Assembly: GCF_900184225.1 (NCBI RefSeq)
Contig: NZ_FXWZ01000002.1
Location: forward strand, 519,759-583,758
Direction of reading: 5' to 3'
DNA length: 64,000 nucleotides
Source: Brevibacterium ihuae
GTDB taxonomy: Bacteria; Actinomycetota; Actinomycetes; Actinomycetales; Brevibacteriaceae
The position numbers were made by a program, and so were the translations under genes. Of the stretch, positions 34,999 to 43,776 are shown piece after piece. Positions within the stretch are counted from its first letter, which is position 1. Each line of letters begins with the position of its first letter. Under the pieces are notes generated by a model that was not told the origin of the DNA, ran no database searches, and saw nothing but the letters and a program-made list of their open reading frames with translations.

Positions 34999-37176
34999 AT
35001 GTTCTCCCTGCCCTGGTTAGAACTCTCACGATTCAAACGCCACACGATCACGCGCTTGGCGATGATCGTCATCATCGTCATCCCGTCGATCTACGGTGGG
35101 CTCTACCTGGCCTCGAATTGGGACCCGGCCGGGCACCTCGACAAGCTGCAGGCAGCGATCGTCAACGAGGATACCGGCGCCGAGAAGCCCGAGTCGGACG
35201 GAGAGAAGCTCGACGCCGGTCAGGAACTCGTTGACGAGCTCACGCCGAAGGGCGAAGGCGGATTCGACTGGCAGGAGACCAGCCAGAAAGAAGCCGACGA
35301 GGGGCTGGCTAAAGGGAAGTACTTCGCGGTCCTCGAGATCCCCTCGGACTTCTCCGAGATGCTCGTGTCGACCGGCGGTGACCATCCGGAGCAGGCAGGG
35401 CTGCGGCTGCGCACCGACGACGCCCACAACTTCATCGTCGGGCAGATGGCCGGGACCATCCTCTCCGAGATCAAGGACGGACTGAGTAAGACGACGACCG
35501 CCGAGTACGTCAACCAGGTGTATCTCGGATTCAACGATATCCACTCCGAGACGGAGAAGGCTGCAGACGGTGCGGCCGAACTGCACGACGGAGCAGACCA
35601 ACTCCACGACGGTACCAGCGAACTCGTCGGTGGGACGACGAAGCTCGACAAGGGCATCGGAACCCTGCAGACCGGGCTCAACGACCTCGATAAGGGCGCA
35701 GGTGAACTGAAGAAAGGCAGCGGCGACCTTGCCGACGGTGCCGACACCCTGGCGAAATCCACCACAGAGGCGAAGAACGGTTCGAAGAAACTCGCCGACG
35801 GCGCAGGACAGGTCGCCGACGGCACCTCGGAGCTGCGTGATACCGCCGACGAGGCCACGAGGAAGGCCGAGGACGTCAAACGAAAGGCCGATGACGTCGT
35901 CGATGGGGCCCGCCCCGAGCTCGAGCGCGCCGAAGGGGACTTCGACGATGCTCGAACCACCGTGCGAGGGGATATGGACGACCGGATCAAGCAGCTGCAG
36001 GAGGACTATCCGGACGACCCGAACGTCAAGAAACTCGCCGAGGAGGCCGACGGCCTCGGCGAGGACCTCGATTCCGCGCACCAGCGCGCCTCCGATGCCA
36101 AGGATAAGGCCAAGAACCTCGAGGACAAGCTGACCGACGCGGTCGACGGGGTGATGGACGAGATCCGCACGGCGGATAAGAAGATCGGTCAGCTCGACGA
36201 CGGAGCGCAGAAGGTCGCGACCGGTGCCGACGACCTCCACTCCGGGCTGATCAAGCTCGACGAAGGTGCGGGAAAGCTCGCCAAAGGTGTCGGGGACCTC
36301 CATGACGGTGCCGTCCAGCTCAAGGACGGCACGGCGAAGGCCAAGGACGGAGCCGGTGATCTCAAGGACGGTTCGGAACAGCTCGTTGACGGGTCGACCG
36401 AACTCGACAAGGGCGCGGGCAAACTCGTTGACGGCTCCGGCGAACTCGCCGATGGTCTGCAGAAGGGACTTGAGCAGATCCCGACCTATGACAAGAAGGA
36501 CCGGGAGAACCGTTCGAATGTCGTGGCTGTTCCCGTCGATGCAGACAAAGTCAAGGACAACGCGGTCGACGCCTATGGCGAGGGACTGTCCGCGTTCTTC
36601 GTCTCCTTGGCCCTGTGGATCGGCGGAATGATCACCTATATGGTCATCAACGCCATTCCATATCGGGCGCTGTTCTCATCGGCGACTTCGTCGCGCATCG
36701 CCTGGGCCGGCTACGTTCCCGGGCTGCTCTTCGGTATCGCTCAAGTCGCAGTTCTCTATGCGATCCTCGCATTCACCTTGGACTTCTCGGCCGGAGCGTG
36801 GCTGTGGACGCTGCTGTTCTCGATGCTCGCGGCGGCGTGTTTCCACTCCGTGCACCAGTTGTGTGTCGCGGCCTTGGGCGGTGTCGGCAGACTGATCGCC
36901 CTGGTCCTGCTGATGCTGCAGATCGCTTCGGCAGGCGGAACCTATCCGGTGGAGACGGCACCGAAGATCTTCCAGATCATCTCGCCGTTCCTGCCGATGA
37001 CGCACGCGGTCAAGGGCCTGCGGACCCTGGTCGCCGGCGGCGACATGTTCATCGCCGCGCAGGCGGCAGTGGTGCTGCTGCTGATGACTGCAATCCCCCT
37101 GGTCGCCACAACCGTGGTCTGCAGTCGCAAGCGTATGGTCACTCTCACTCAGCTCCACCCGAGCCTGCAGCTGTAG
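34999..37176 (+). CDS. YhgE/Pip family membrane protein
   Basis: A 725-residue protein. One N-terminal helix (about 20-40) is followed by the Pip domain (AAIVNEDTGAEKPESDG). Then comes a long extracytoplasmic region (about 180-520) of repeating units such as LxDGAxxLxDG that should form a coiled or beta-like stalk, and five or six transmembrane helices (about 530-715) of ABC-2 permease type. The family includes phage-infection protein Pip and relatives of the type VII component EsaA. AGGAGA lies before the ATG. With the preceding ATPase it looks like a two-gene transport unit; the substrate is unknown. Confidence 0.88.
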   Translation: MFSLPWLELSRFKRHTITRLAMIVIIVIPSIYGGLYLASNWDPAGHLDKLQAAIVNEDTGAEKPESDGEKLDAGQELVDELTPKGEGGFDWQETSQKEADEGLAKGKYFAVLEIPSDFSEMLVSTGGDHPEQAGLRLRTDDAHNFIVGQMAGTILSEIKDGLSKTTTAEYVNQVYLGFNDIHSETEKAADGAAELHDGADQLHDGTSELVGGTTKLDKGIGTLQTGLNDLDKGAGELKKGSGDLADGADTLAKSTTEAKNGSKKLADGAGQVADGTSELRDTADEATRKAEDVKRKADDVVDGARPELERAEGDFDDARTTVRGDMDDRIKQLQEDYPDDPNVKKLAEEADGLGEDLDSAHQRASDAKDKAKNLEDKLTDAVDGVMDEIRTADKKIGQLDDGAQKVATGADDLHSGLIKLDEGAGKLAKGVGDLHDGAVQLKDGTAKAKDGAGDLKDGSEQLVDGSTELDKGAGKLVDGSGELADGLQKGLEQIPTYDKKDRENRSNVVAVPVDADKVKDNAVDAYGEGLSAFFVSLALWIGGMITYMVINAIPYRALFSSATSSRIAWAGYVPGLLFGIAQVAVLYAILAFTLDFSAGAWLWTLLFSMLAAACFHSVHQLCVAALGGVGRLIALVLLMLQIASAGGTYPVETAPKIFQIISPFLPMTHAVKGLRTLVAGGDMFIAAQAAVVLLLMTAIPLVATTVVCSRKRMVTLTQLHPSLQL

Positions 37177-37255
37177 GCCGGGCCGGGTGCGGGGTCGTGC
37201 CTTGGGGTTCGGGCTGCAGAGTTGTCGCGGGACTGAACCGTCCTGGGTTTCATTC

Positions 37256-37481
37256 CTAGACGGCAGTTAAAGTATCGACTTGTCTTGCCACGGTTTCAAA
37301 ATGCTTAGCTTCGACCTCGGCCGGGGTCCGATGTCCGAGTCCTTCATGCAGCCGGCCGGTGTTCCACCAGTGCACCCAGTTCATCGTCGCGAACTCCACC
37401 TCGGTCAGCCCAGCCCACGCCGGCTGCGAGTAGATCAGCTCAGTCTTGTACAGCCCGTTGACCGTCTCAGCCAGTGCATTG
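37256..37481 (-). pseudogene. IS3-b transposase orfB, C-terminal piece
   Basis: Encodes NALAETVNGLYKTELIYSQP ... RLHEGLGHRTPAEVE to the stop TAG. It is cut from the rest of orfB by IS110 copy 2 at exactly the codon position seen in IS3-a. Confidence 0.85.
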
Positions 37482-37496
37482 ATGCTCCTATAGTTG

Positions 37497-38567
37497 TCAA
37501 CTCATGATTTCGCCGGTTCGCGGGTCGGTCTTGACGAGGTGGTAGACCTCGCGGATCACGTAGCGTTTCAGACAGCGGATGATGTCGCGTTTGCTCTTGC
37601 CCTCGGCGGTGCGACGGGCGACGTAGGCGATCGTGGGCTCGTGGAATCTCATCCTGACAATCACGGTCCGGTAGATCGCCGCGTTGAGTTGCCGATGTCC
37701 GCCATGGTTGATGCGATGCTTCCCACTGGTCATTCCTGAACCGGTCGGAACAGGGCTGATTCCGGCGAGCTTCGCGAACGCGGCCTCGCTTCGGATTCGT
37801 TCGGGATTGTCACCGGCGACGATGAGGATCTCCGCGGCGGTATCGACGCCAATCCCGAATTCGTCAAGCAGGTGCGGCGCGCGTTGGAGCACGAGCTGCT
37901 CGATCTGTGCTTCGAGTTCCTTGGTTTCTTCGCTTAGTGCGATCCAGCGCTTCGCGATCGATCTGAGCGCGTAACGGTTCGCATCTTCTGGCGTCTCCAA
38001 ACCCCGCGGACGGAGCGCGGCGCAGTGCCTCGCGACCATCTTCTGCGTTTTCTTCGCCGTCTCCCGGCGAAGGTCCTCAGAAGAGTGGACGAGCATCGCT
38101 TTGAGGGTAACCATCGCGCCGGTGCGGTCCTTCACCGCGGTATCGTGCGCGACTTTCAGCTGTCGAATCATCTCAACGACGCCGTCCGCGGTTTTGGGGA
38201 TCGCGGTCGCGAACCCGGCGAGCACTGCCCTGGCAGCGTTCTCTGCGTCGAGGGTGTCGGACTTCCCGTTCAGTCTCCGCAGCCGCCGATCAGGACGGGA
38301 GACCTCGATGACCTTGTGCCCGTGACGGCGGACGAAAGACGTGAGCGCGGCCCCGTAGGAGCCGGTGCCCTCGATGCCGAACGCGATGATCTTCCCGAAT
38401 CCCGCAGCCCACTCAAGGAGTTGTTTGAACCCGGCGGTGTCGGTCGCGATCGTGAGAGTCGCGAGGATCCCGCCGACAGAGTCCATGACTGCTGCGACGT
38501 GGATGTGTTTGTGAGTGTCGATGCCGATTACGATGTGCCCTGATCTGAACTGCTCAACATCGTCCAT
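37497..38567 (-). CDS. IS110-family transposase, copy 2
   Basis: A 356-residue DEDD recombinase identical to copy 1 except Leu for Arg in the stretch LKAMLVHSSED. The RuvC-like domain (GIDTHK, KSDTLDAEN) and the serine-containing C-terminal domain (GSGMTSGKHR) are intact. With the adjacent leader RNA it should be a complete transposition unit. Confidence 0.93.
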   Translation of the reverse strand: MDDVEQFRSGHIVIGIDTHKHIHVAAVMDSVGGILATLTIATDTAGFKQLLEWAAGFGKIIAFGIEGTGSYGAALTSFVRRHGHKVIEVSRPDRRLRRLNGKSDTLDAENAARAVLAGFATAIPKTADGVVEMIRQLKVAHDTAVKDRTGAMVTLKAMLVHSSEDLRRETAKKTQKMVARHCAALRPRGLETPEDANRYALRSIAKRWIALSEETKELEAQIEQLVLQRAPHLLDEFGIGVDTAAEILIVAGDNPERIRSEAAFAKLAGISPVPTGSGMTSGKHRINHGGHRQLNAAIYRTVIVRMRFHEPTIAYVARRTAEGKSKRDIIRCLKRYVIREVYHLVKTDPRTGEIMS

Positions 38568-38617
38568 GATGCTGTCTCCTTCGCCCGTTATCGTGGGTTT
38601 CACGCTGTCGTCGGCGG

Positions 38618-38798
38618 GTGGACAGGACTGTCACGGGGACGCTGTCGAAAGTATGCTCCAGGCTCCTATTAGGTCACGCCCGACCGGCGGCAGCGCTTGA
38701 TACAGCCCCGGCCGGACGGTCGACAGATCAACGCAAAGGCACCATGCGGGCCAATCATAAGCAAGGGTCAAACCGCGCCGGCCGGGACTACCCGATTC
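38618..38798 (-). ncRNA. candidate IS110 bridge RNA, copy 2
   Basis: The same leader as in copy 1, shifted by 8318 bp: target guides TATGA (38759-38755) and GCGTTG (38734-38729), donor guides GGAGCAT (38659-38653) and TGACAG (38633-38628). The next base before GCGTTG can also pair with the A that follows CAATGC at this target. The guides are unchanged, which fits both copies using the same target motif. Confidence 0.55.
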
Positions 38799-38827
38799 TC
38801 GCGGAACCCGGCAGAAACAGACTGACA

Positions 38828-38956
38828 GTCATAGCTGTCTCCTACACTCCCCACAGACGGCCGGATACTCGCGTCAGCGGGTCGCTCGGTGTAGGCCACG
38901 GCAACGTACTGCGAGCCTCTGTCAGAGTGGTGGACGAGCTGCTCAGCACCACTGAG
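38828..38956 (-). pseudogene. IS3-b transposase orfB, middle piece
   Basis: Encodes LSGAEQLVHHSDRGSQY ... SVGDSYD, which includes the second catalytic Asp. Joined directly to the N-terminal piece it gives NTARGGE|LSGAEQ, and to the C-terminal piece GDSYD|NALAE. Confidence 0.85.
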
Positions 38957-39066
38957 TATTTGAAGTCATGGGGGCCAGCCGATCGTGCGGTTGGGAGCCG
39001 GTGATATTGCCGGTGGGGGCCAGCGGCCGCGGGCTTGGGGGCCACTGGCTCCCTTCCGGCGATTTC

Positions 39067-39813
39067 TTATGGGTTCAGTGTGACGTGTTCCCGCATGTTG
39101 TGCGTGCCGGTGTCGACCCAGATCGTGTTGTGCACGATCCGATCCATGATCGCATCTGCGTGGACGCCGGATCCGAGTCGCTGGTGCCAGTCCTTCTTCG
39201 CATATTGGGTGCAGAACACCGTCGACGCGGTGTCGTACCGGCGCTCGAGGAGTTCCAGGAGCATGCTGCGCATCGAGTCATCGGGATGATCGAGCAGCCA
39301 CTCATCAATCACGAGCACGCTGAACGCAGCGTACTTCTTCAGGAACTTCGTCGTGCCCAACGGTTTGTCCTTGGCCAGCGCCCAGGCCTCCTCAAGGTCG
39401 GGCATCCGGATGTAGTGAGCCCGAATCCGGTGCTGGCAGGCGCGTTTGGCCAGCGCGCATCCCAAGTACGACTTCCCGGACCCGGTGAACCCCTGGAACA
39501 CGACATTCTGCTGGCGGTCAACGAACGAGCAGGTGCCCAGCTGAGCGATGACATTGCGGTCCAGGCCACGTTCCTCGACCCGGTCGAGTTGGCGCAAGTC
39601 GGCTGCGGGGTACCGCAGTCCGGCCCGACGGATCAGACCTTCGACTTTGGCGTGGTCGAACGCTGAGTGCGCTTCGTCGACCACCAGCCGGAGTCGCTCG
39701 TCGAAGCTCATTCCCAGGACGAGGGTCTCGTCCTGGGCCTCGAGCGCTTCCAGCATGGCGGTCGCGCCCATCTCGCGCAGCTTGCGCTTGGTTTCGGTGT
39801 CGATCGTGCTCAC
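39067..39813 (-). CDS. istB: IS21 helper ATPase IstB
   Basis: A 248-residue AAA+ protein related to DnaA/DnaC that loads the IstA transposase on target DNA. Walker A is GFTGSGKSYLG and Walker B VLVIDEWLL, with the arginine-finger region in the C-terminus. The GTG start overlaps the istA stop (GTGA), giving the usual coupled pair. Confidence 0.94.
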   Translation of the reverse strand: MSTIDTETKRKLREMGATAMLEALEAQDETLVLGMSFDERLRLVVDEAHSAFDHAKVEGLIRRAGLRYPAADLRQLDRVEERGLDRNVIAQLGTCSFVDRQQNVVFQGFTGSGKSYLGCALAKRACQHRIRAHYIRMPDLEEAWALAKDKPLGTTKFLKKYAAFSVLVIDEWLLDHPDDSMRSMLLELLERRYDTASTVFCTQYAKKDWHQRLGSGVHADAIMDRIVHNTIWVDTGTHNMREHVTLNP

Positions 39814-41372
39814 TGGGCGCCTCCTGCGTAGTAGGAAGCGCCGCGGACGTAGCCACCGTGTTCGACGGGCTCCTCCCGTGGAGGTCTGAGCCGTTCGGCC
39901 TGGTCCTGACCCGTGGCCAGGATTGGCTGCAAGTGCGCATAACGCGGGGACCGCACCGGGCCTGCCAGCGCCAGCCGGCAGGCCGCCTCGACGCGGTCGG
40001 CGGAGTACCGACGCGACAGCCTCAACACCGCCAAGGCCGCGTCCAGGCCCTGCTCGTCAATCGGCACGGATTCGAAAACCCGGTTGACCACCACGACGGT
40101 CGACGGCCCGACCCGCTCGGCCCATTCCCGCACCCGGGCTGCGTCCCACGGCTGGTACTTCGCCCCGGCGGGCAGATCGGCGTCGTTCGTGCGGTACTCG
40201 TTGGACGAGCCGGCCGGCAGCAGTAGGTGGCTGGTCAGCCGCTCGGTGCCCCGATAGGCCTCCAGCGTCCGGTCAGTGATCCGCAGATCGACCTTCGTGC
40301 CGATGTGCTCAAACGGTACCGAGTAGTGGTTCCGTTCGAAGACTACGTGCCCGTTGCGGGCAACTCTGCGGCCGTAGACCCACTGGCTGATCTCGTAGGG
40401 CACCTGCGGCAGCCCGGTCAGCAACGGCTGCTCCTCCATGGCGAACACGCTCTCCCTGGACCCGGGTCGCTTCTGGAACGGTTCGGCGTTATAGGCCGCG
40501 ACTCTCTTCGCGATCGCGGCCTTCAGCTCCGGCAGCGACGCGAACCGCTGCTGACGCAGCCCGGCGATCACCCACGTGGCGACATGAGACACCGTGTTCT
40601 CCACACTGGCCTTGTCCTTCGGCGCCTTGATCCGTCCGGGCAGCACCGCAGCCGAATAATGAGCGGCCATCTCCCGATACGCGTCGTTTAGGATGATCTC
40701 GCCTTCCCGGGGATGCTTGATCACGCCGGTCTTCAGGTTGTCCGGCACAATCCGCGGTACCGACCCGCCGAACGCGGAAAACATCGCCACATGCGCCCGC
40801 AGCCAGGTGTCCTGCTTCATGTCCAGGCACGGCTCAACGAACGCGTATCTGCTGAACGGCAGACACCCCACGAACAGATACACCGTCCTCGGCTTGCCCG
40901 TGCCGGGATCGTGCAGCTGCATCGTCGGACCGGACCAATCGACCTCGACGGTCTGCCCGGCCTTGTGCCCCACCCGCGAGGATGCCCCCGTCACCAGCAC
41001 GAACCGCTGATACGTCCGACAGAACCGGTCATAGCCCATCGCCGGCTCACCACCGGCAACGCATGTGTCGGCGTACTCGCCGTGCAGCAGCTTCAGCGTC
41101 ACCCCGACTCGCGCCAGCTCCTTATGCACCAGCTCCCAATCCGGCTGGACGAACACGCTCTGATGCTCCCCGCGTCCCGGGAACACCAACGCATACACTT
41201 CACCGTCGGTGCGGTCTTTCACATCGTCCCAGCCAAGCCCGGCGGCGTCGGCGGCCTCCAGCACCGCCGTGACCGACTTCCGCGACATCCCCTGCGATGC
41301 CGCGATCGCTCTACCCGACAGGCCGTCAGCCCGCAGCTGTAACACCAGCTTGGCCCTGATCTTGCGTACCAT
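39810..41372 (-). CDS. istA: IS21 transposase IstA
   Basis: A 520-residue DDE transposase. An N-terminal HTH (GLSGRAIAASQGMSRKSV) precedes the integrase core with VEVDWSG, IVPDNLKTGV and DKASVENTVSHV as the D, D and E regions, and a C-terminal beta domain (RNHYSVPFEHIGTKVDLRI) follows. The ATG giving MVRKIRAKL follows GGAAGGAG; the longer frame is not needed. It looks intact. Confidence 0.94.
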   Translation of the reverse strand: MVRKIRAKLVLQLRADGLSGRAIAASQGMSRKSVTAVLEAADAAGLGWDDVKDRTDGEVYALVFPGRGEHQSVFVQPDWELVHKELARVGVTLKLLHGEYADTCVAGGEPAMGYDRFCRTYQRFVLVTGASSRVGHKAGQTVEVDWSGPTMQLHDPGTGKPRTVYLFVGCLPFSRYAFVEPCLDMKQDTWLRAHVAMFSAFGGSVPRIVPDNLKTGVIKHPREGEIILNDAYREMAAHYSAAVLPGRIKAPKDKASVENTVSHVATWVIAGLRQQRFASLPELKAAIAKRVAAYNAEPFQKRPGSRESVFAMEEQPLLTGLPQVPYEISQWVYGRRVARNGHVVFERNHYSVPFEHIGTKVDLRITDRTLEAYRGTERLTSHLLLPAGSSNEYRTNDADLPAGAKYQPWDAARVREWAERVGPSTVVVVNRVFESVPIDEQGLDAALAVLRLSRRYSADRVEAACRLALAGPVRSPRYAHLQPILATGQDQAERLRPPREEPVEHGGYVRGASYYAGGAQ

Positions 41373-41564
41373 TGATGGTCTCCTTCCGTCGTGTGCCCTA
41401 TACACACGGCGGAAGGAGCCTACGCGCGATGGCCCCCACCGGCGCCATCACCGGCCCCGAAGCCCACGATCACACCCCCAGCGCATCGGCCCCCGCGCCC
41501 ACGACTGATGGACCCCAACAAAGCGAATATTTGAGGTTCCCCCCGGAGCGTAGAGGCATCCACA

Positions 41565-41867
41565 ATGAGGAACGAGATGCCAGAGTCAAGGAAGAAGTAC
41601 GACCGGGAGTTCCGTGAGGGAGCGGTCCGGATCGTCGAAGAGACCAAGAAGCCGGTGGCGCAGGTCGCCCGGGATCTTGGCGTGAACGAGGGCACGCTGG
41701 GCAACTGGGTCCAACGTGCTCGCGCCGCACGCGAGGGCCGTGGCGAGCTGTCCAAGGACGACTACGAGGAGTTGAAGCGGCTCCGTTCGGAGGTCGCTGA
41801 GCTACGGATGGAGCGTGATGTCCTCAAGCGATCCGTGGTCCTGTGGGTCAAGGAGGCGACGAAGTGA
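41565..41867 (+). CDS. IS3-c orfA
   Basis: A 100-residue HTH protein (YDREFREGAVRIVEETKKP ... LGVNEGTLGNWV) with a C-terminal zipper (LKRLRSEVAELRMERDVLKRSV). Its TGA stop overlaps the GTG start of orfB. Confidence 0.9.
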   Translation: MRNEMPESRKKYDREFREGAVRIVEETKKPVAQVARDLGVNEGTLGNWVQRARAAREGRGELSKDDYEELKRLRSEVAELRMERDVLKRSVVLWVKEATK

Positions 41868-42802
41868 GCGTGGCACGCTTCATCGCCGACCAGAGGACCA
41901 TCTACGCCGTGCCGCACACGCTGGTCTGCGCCCTGCTCGGGGTGTCGCTGGCGTGGTTCTACAAGTGGATCAAGCGAGCCGACGGCCCCAGCGCCGCGAG
42001 CGGGTTGTTCACCGACACCGACCGGCGTCGTGACGCGGTGGACCGGGCGGTGAAGGTGGCGTTCAAGGACGCCAAGGGCCTGCACGGTTCACCCCGCCTG
42101 CACGCCGACCTGCGCGACGCGGGCTGGGAGGTCAGTGTGAAGACGGTCGCGGAGTCGATGCGCCGGCAAGGCCTGGTCGCCCGGGTGATCAAGCGCCGCA
42201 GCGGCCTGACCAGGCAGGACAAGACCAAACGGCCGTTCCCCGATCTGTTGTGCCGCGACTTCACCGCGCTGGCGCCGAACTGTCGCTGGGTCGGCGACAT
42301 GACCGAGATCCCCACCGGCGAGGGCAAGCTGTACCTGGCCACCGTGATCGACCTGTACTCACGTCGGCTGCTCGGCGCGGCCACCAGCGCCCATCCTGAC
42401 GCCGAGCTGGCGTGCGCGGCGATCCGGATGGCCGTGGCCACCCGCGGCGGCAAGGACGCGATCTGGCGCGAGGACGAGGCCGAGCGCCTCGTGTTCCACA
42501 CCGACCGCGGATCTACGTATACGGCGACCAGCTTCACCACGCTGTGTGCCGAGCTGGGCATCCGTCAGTCGATGGGCCGGGTCGGCTCGTGCTTCGACAA
42601 CGCCGCCGCCGAGGCGTTCTTCTCCTCCCTGGAGTGGGAGGTCCTGTCCCGGCACGAGTTCGACACCCGAGCCCAAGCCAGAGCGGTAGTGATTGACTGG
42701 TGCTACGGGTTCTACAACCACGACCGGCGACACAGCTCGGCAGGCATGATGAGCCCCATCAACTACGAGAACACCGCAGCCCCCGACCGGGACGCCGCGT
42801 AA
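41864..42802 (+). CDS. IS3-c orfB transposase
   Basis: A 312-residue DDE transposase with HTH_21 (HGSPRLHADLRDAGWEVSVKTV) and the integrase core: VGDMTEIPT, FHTDRGSTYTA and GSCFDNAAAEAFFSSLE. Start at the GTG overlapping the orfA stop. Its DNA at the FDNA codons differs from the IS110 target motif (TTCGACAACGC), consistent with its not having been hit. Confidence 0.93.
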   Translation: MSVARFIADQRTIYAVPHTLVCALLGVSLAWFYKWIKRADGPSAASGLFTDTDRRRDAVDRAVKVAFKDAKGLHGSPRLHADLRDAGWEVSVKTVAESMRRQGLVARVIKRRSGLTRQDKTKRPFPDLLCRDFTALAPNCRWVGDMTEIPTGEGKLYLATVIDLYSRRLLGAATSAHPDAELACAAIRMAVATRGGKDAIWREDEAERLVFHTDRGSTYTATSFTTLCAELGIRQSMGRVGSCFDNAAAEAFFSSLEWEVLSRHEFDTRAQARAVVIDWCYGFYNHDRRHSSAGMMSPINYENTAAPDRDAA

Positions 42803-42835
42803 GAGAAGCCCTCCACGATCTGGGGGGAACCACAA

Positions 42836-43411
42836 TTCACCACCGCGGGCAGTGTTCAGCGCATGCTCCAAAGCCTCCAGCGACAGCGCCTCAGTCGTCA
42901 TCGAAGACCGCGTCGCCCACCCGACGATGCGGCGGCTATACGCGTCGATGACGAATGCGGTGTAGACGAATCCGCACGAGGTCCGCACGTAGGTGATGTC
43001 AGCGACCCACAGACGGTTCGGCGCGGGCGCTTTGAAGTCCCGCATCACCAAATCCGGACGCTGATCCGGCACACGGGCCGGCACCGTCGTACGCGGCTTC
43101 CGACCGCGCACGACCCCTGTCACGCCGGCCACGCGCATGAGCCTCGCTGTCTGGTCCCGGCCGATATCCCATCCGGCTCGGCGCATCGCGTGCCACATCT
43201 TCCGCACCCCGTAGACGCCGTAGTTCGCAGCATGGAGCCGCTTGACCTCCTCGACGAGAAGACCATCGCGAATGGCGCGAGCTGCGGGCGTCCGGGATTT
43301 CGCTGCCCGGTAGCCACGGGAGGTGATGAACCCGCACGCCGTCGCGCCCAGGACGCGACAGATGAACTCGACCCCGAAACGATCCCGGAACGTGTCGATG
43401 AACCGGATCAT
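42836..43411 (-). pseudogene. IS3-b transposase orfB, N-terminal piece
   Basis: Encodes MIRFIDTFRDRFGVEFICRVL ... RLWVADITYVRTSCG ... EALEHALNTARGGE and is then cut by the IS21 element. The ATG overlaps the orfA stop (ATGA). The rest of the gene lies in two further pieces to the left. Confidence 0.85.
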
Positions 43412-43725
43412 TTCGTCGTGGGACGGTCGAGTTCCGCGGCGAAAAACGCTGACGCGGTCTTGAGGATCTCGTTCGCGCGTTTGAGCTCCTTGACCTCGCG
43501 GCGCAACCGCTTGAGTTCCTCGAGGTCCGCGCTCGTAGGACCTTCTTCGACACCGGCGTCACGGCGGGCCTGCTTCGACCATCCCCGCAAAGTATGCGGC
43601 GAGACGCCCAGCTTCTCCCCGACGGCAGTCGCCGCTGTCCATTCCGAGGTCTCCTCAATGCGGCGATGGTCCTGCATCACCCGCAGCGCCCGCTCCTTGA
43701 ACTGCGGGGTATACGACTTGGCCAT
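43408..43725 (-). CDS. IS3-b orfA
   Basis: A 105-residue HTH and zipper protein (MAKSYTPQFKERALRVM ... KLGVSPHTLRGWSKQ ... LKRLRREVKELKRANEILK). The ATG is 8 nt after GAGGAGG. It is intact, although its orfB partner is in three pieces. Confidence 0.9.
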   Translation of the reverse strand: MAKSYTPQFKERALRVMQDHRRIEETSEWTAATAVGEKLGVSPHTLRGWSKQARRDAGVEEGPTSADLEELKRLRREVKELKRANEILKTASAFFAAELDRPTTK

Positions 43726-43776
43726 GTTCCAATCCTCCTCGATCACGTAGATCGGAACGAAACCCAGGACGGTTCA

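Larger units (their letters stand above)
37482..38827 (-). mobile_element. IS110-family element, copy 2
   Basis: The same 1346 bp as copy 1, with one difference noticed by eye (A at 38092 against C at 29774). It is inserted in GACAGCTATGA-CA-ATGC of IS3-b orfB. The flanks outside this motif differ from those of copy 1, so this is an independent insertion rather than a duplicated block. Confidence 0.92.
38957..41529 (-). mobile_element. IS21-family element (istAB)
   Basis: Holds istA and istB. The outer ends (GAGTATTTGAAGTC and the complement of GGACCCCAACAAAGCGAATA) match at about 15 of 23 positions as inverted repeats, so the borders are approximate. No target duplication is visible: joining the flanks directly restores the IS3-b orfB frame. 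IS3-c is inserted at its right border. Confidence 0.75.
41532..42834 (+). mobile_element. IS3-family element (IS3-c)
   Basis: The ends TGAGGTTCCCCCC and the complement of TGTGGTTCCCCCC form inverted repeats, and ATT is duplicated on both sides (41529-41531 and 42835-42837). It is 1303 bp with both frames intact. The insertion point coincides with the border between the IS21 element and IS3-b. Confidence 0.88.
37234..43776 (-). mobile_element. IS3-family element (IS3-b) containing IS110, IS21 and IS3-c
   Basis: The ends are TGAACCGTCCTGGGTTTC and its inverted copy, matching over about 22 of 23 bp. Removing IS110 copy 2 and the IS21 plus IS3-c block leaves about 1.3 kb with orfA and an orfB that reads through without a frameshift. 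The immediate flanks (GAC at the left, CTG at the right) are not a duplication; CTG is instead found at the 31832 remnant. Confidence 0.88.
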
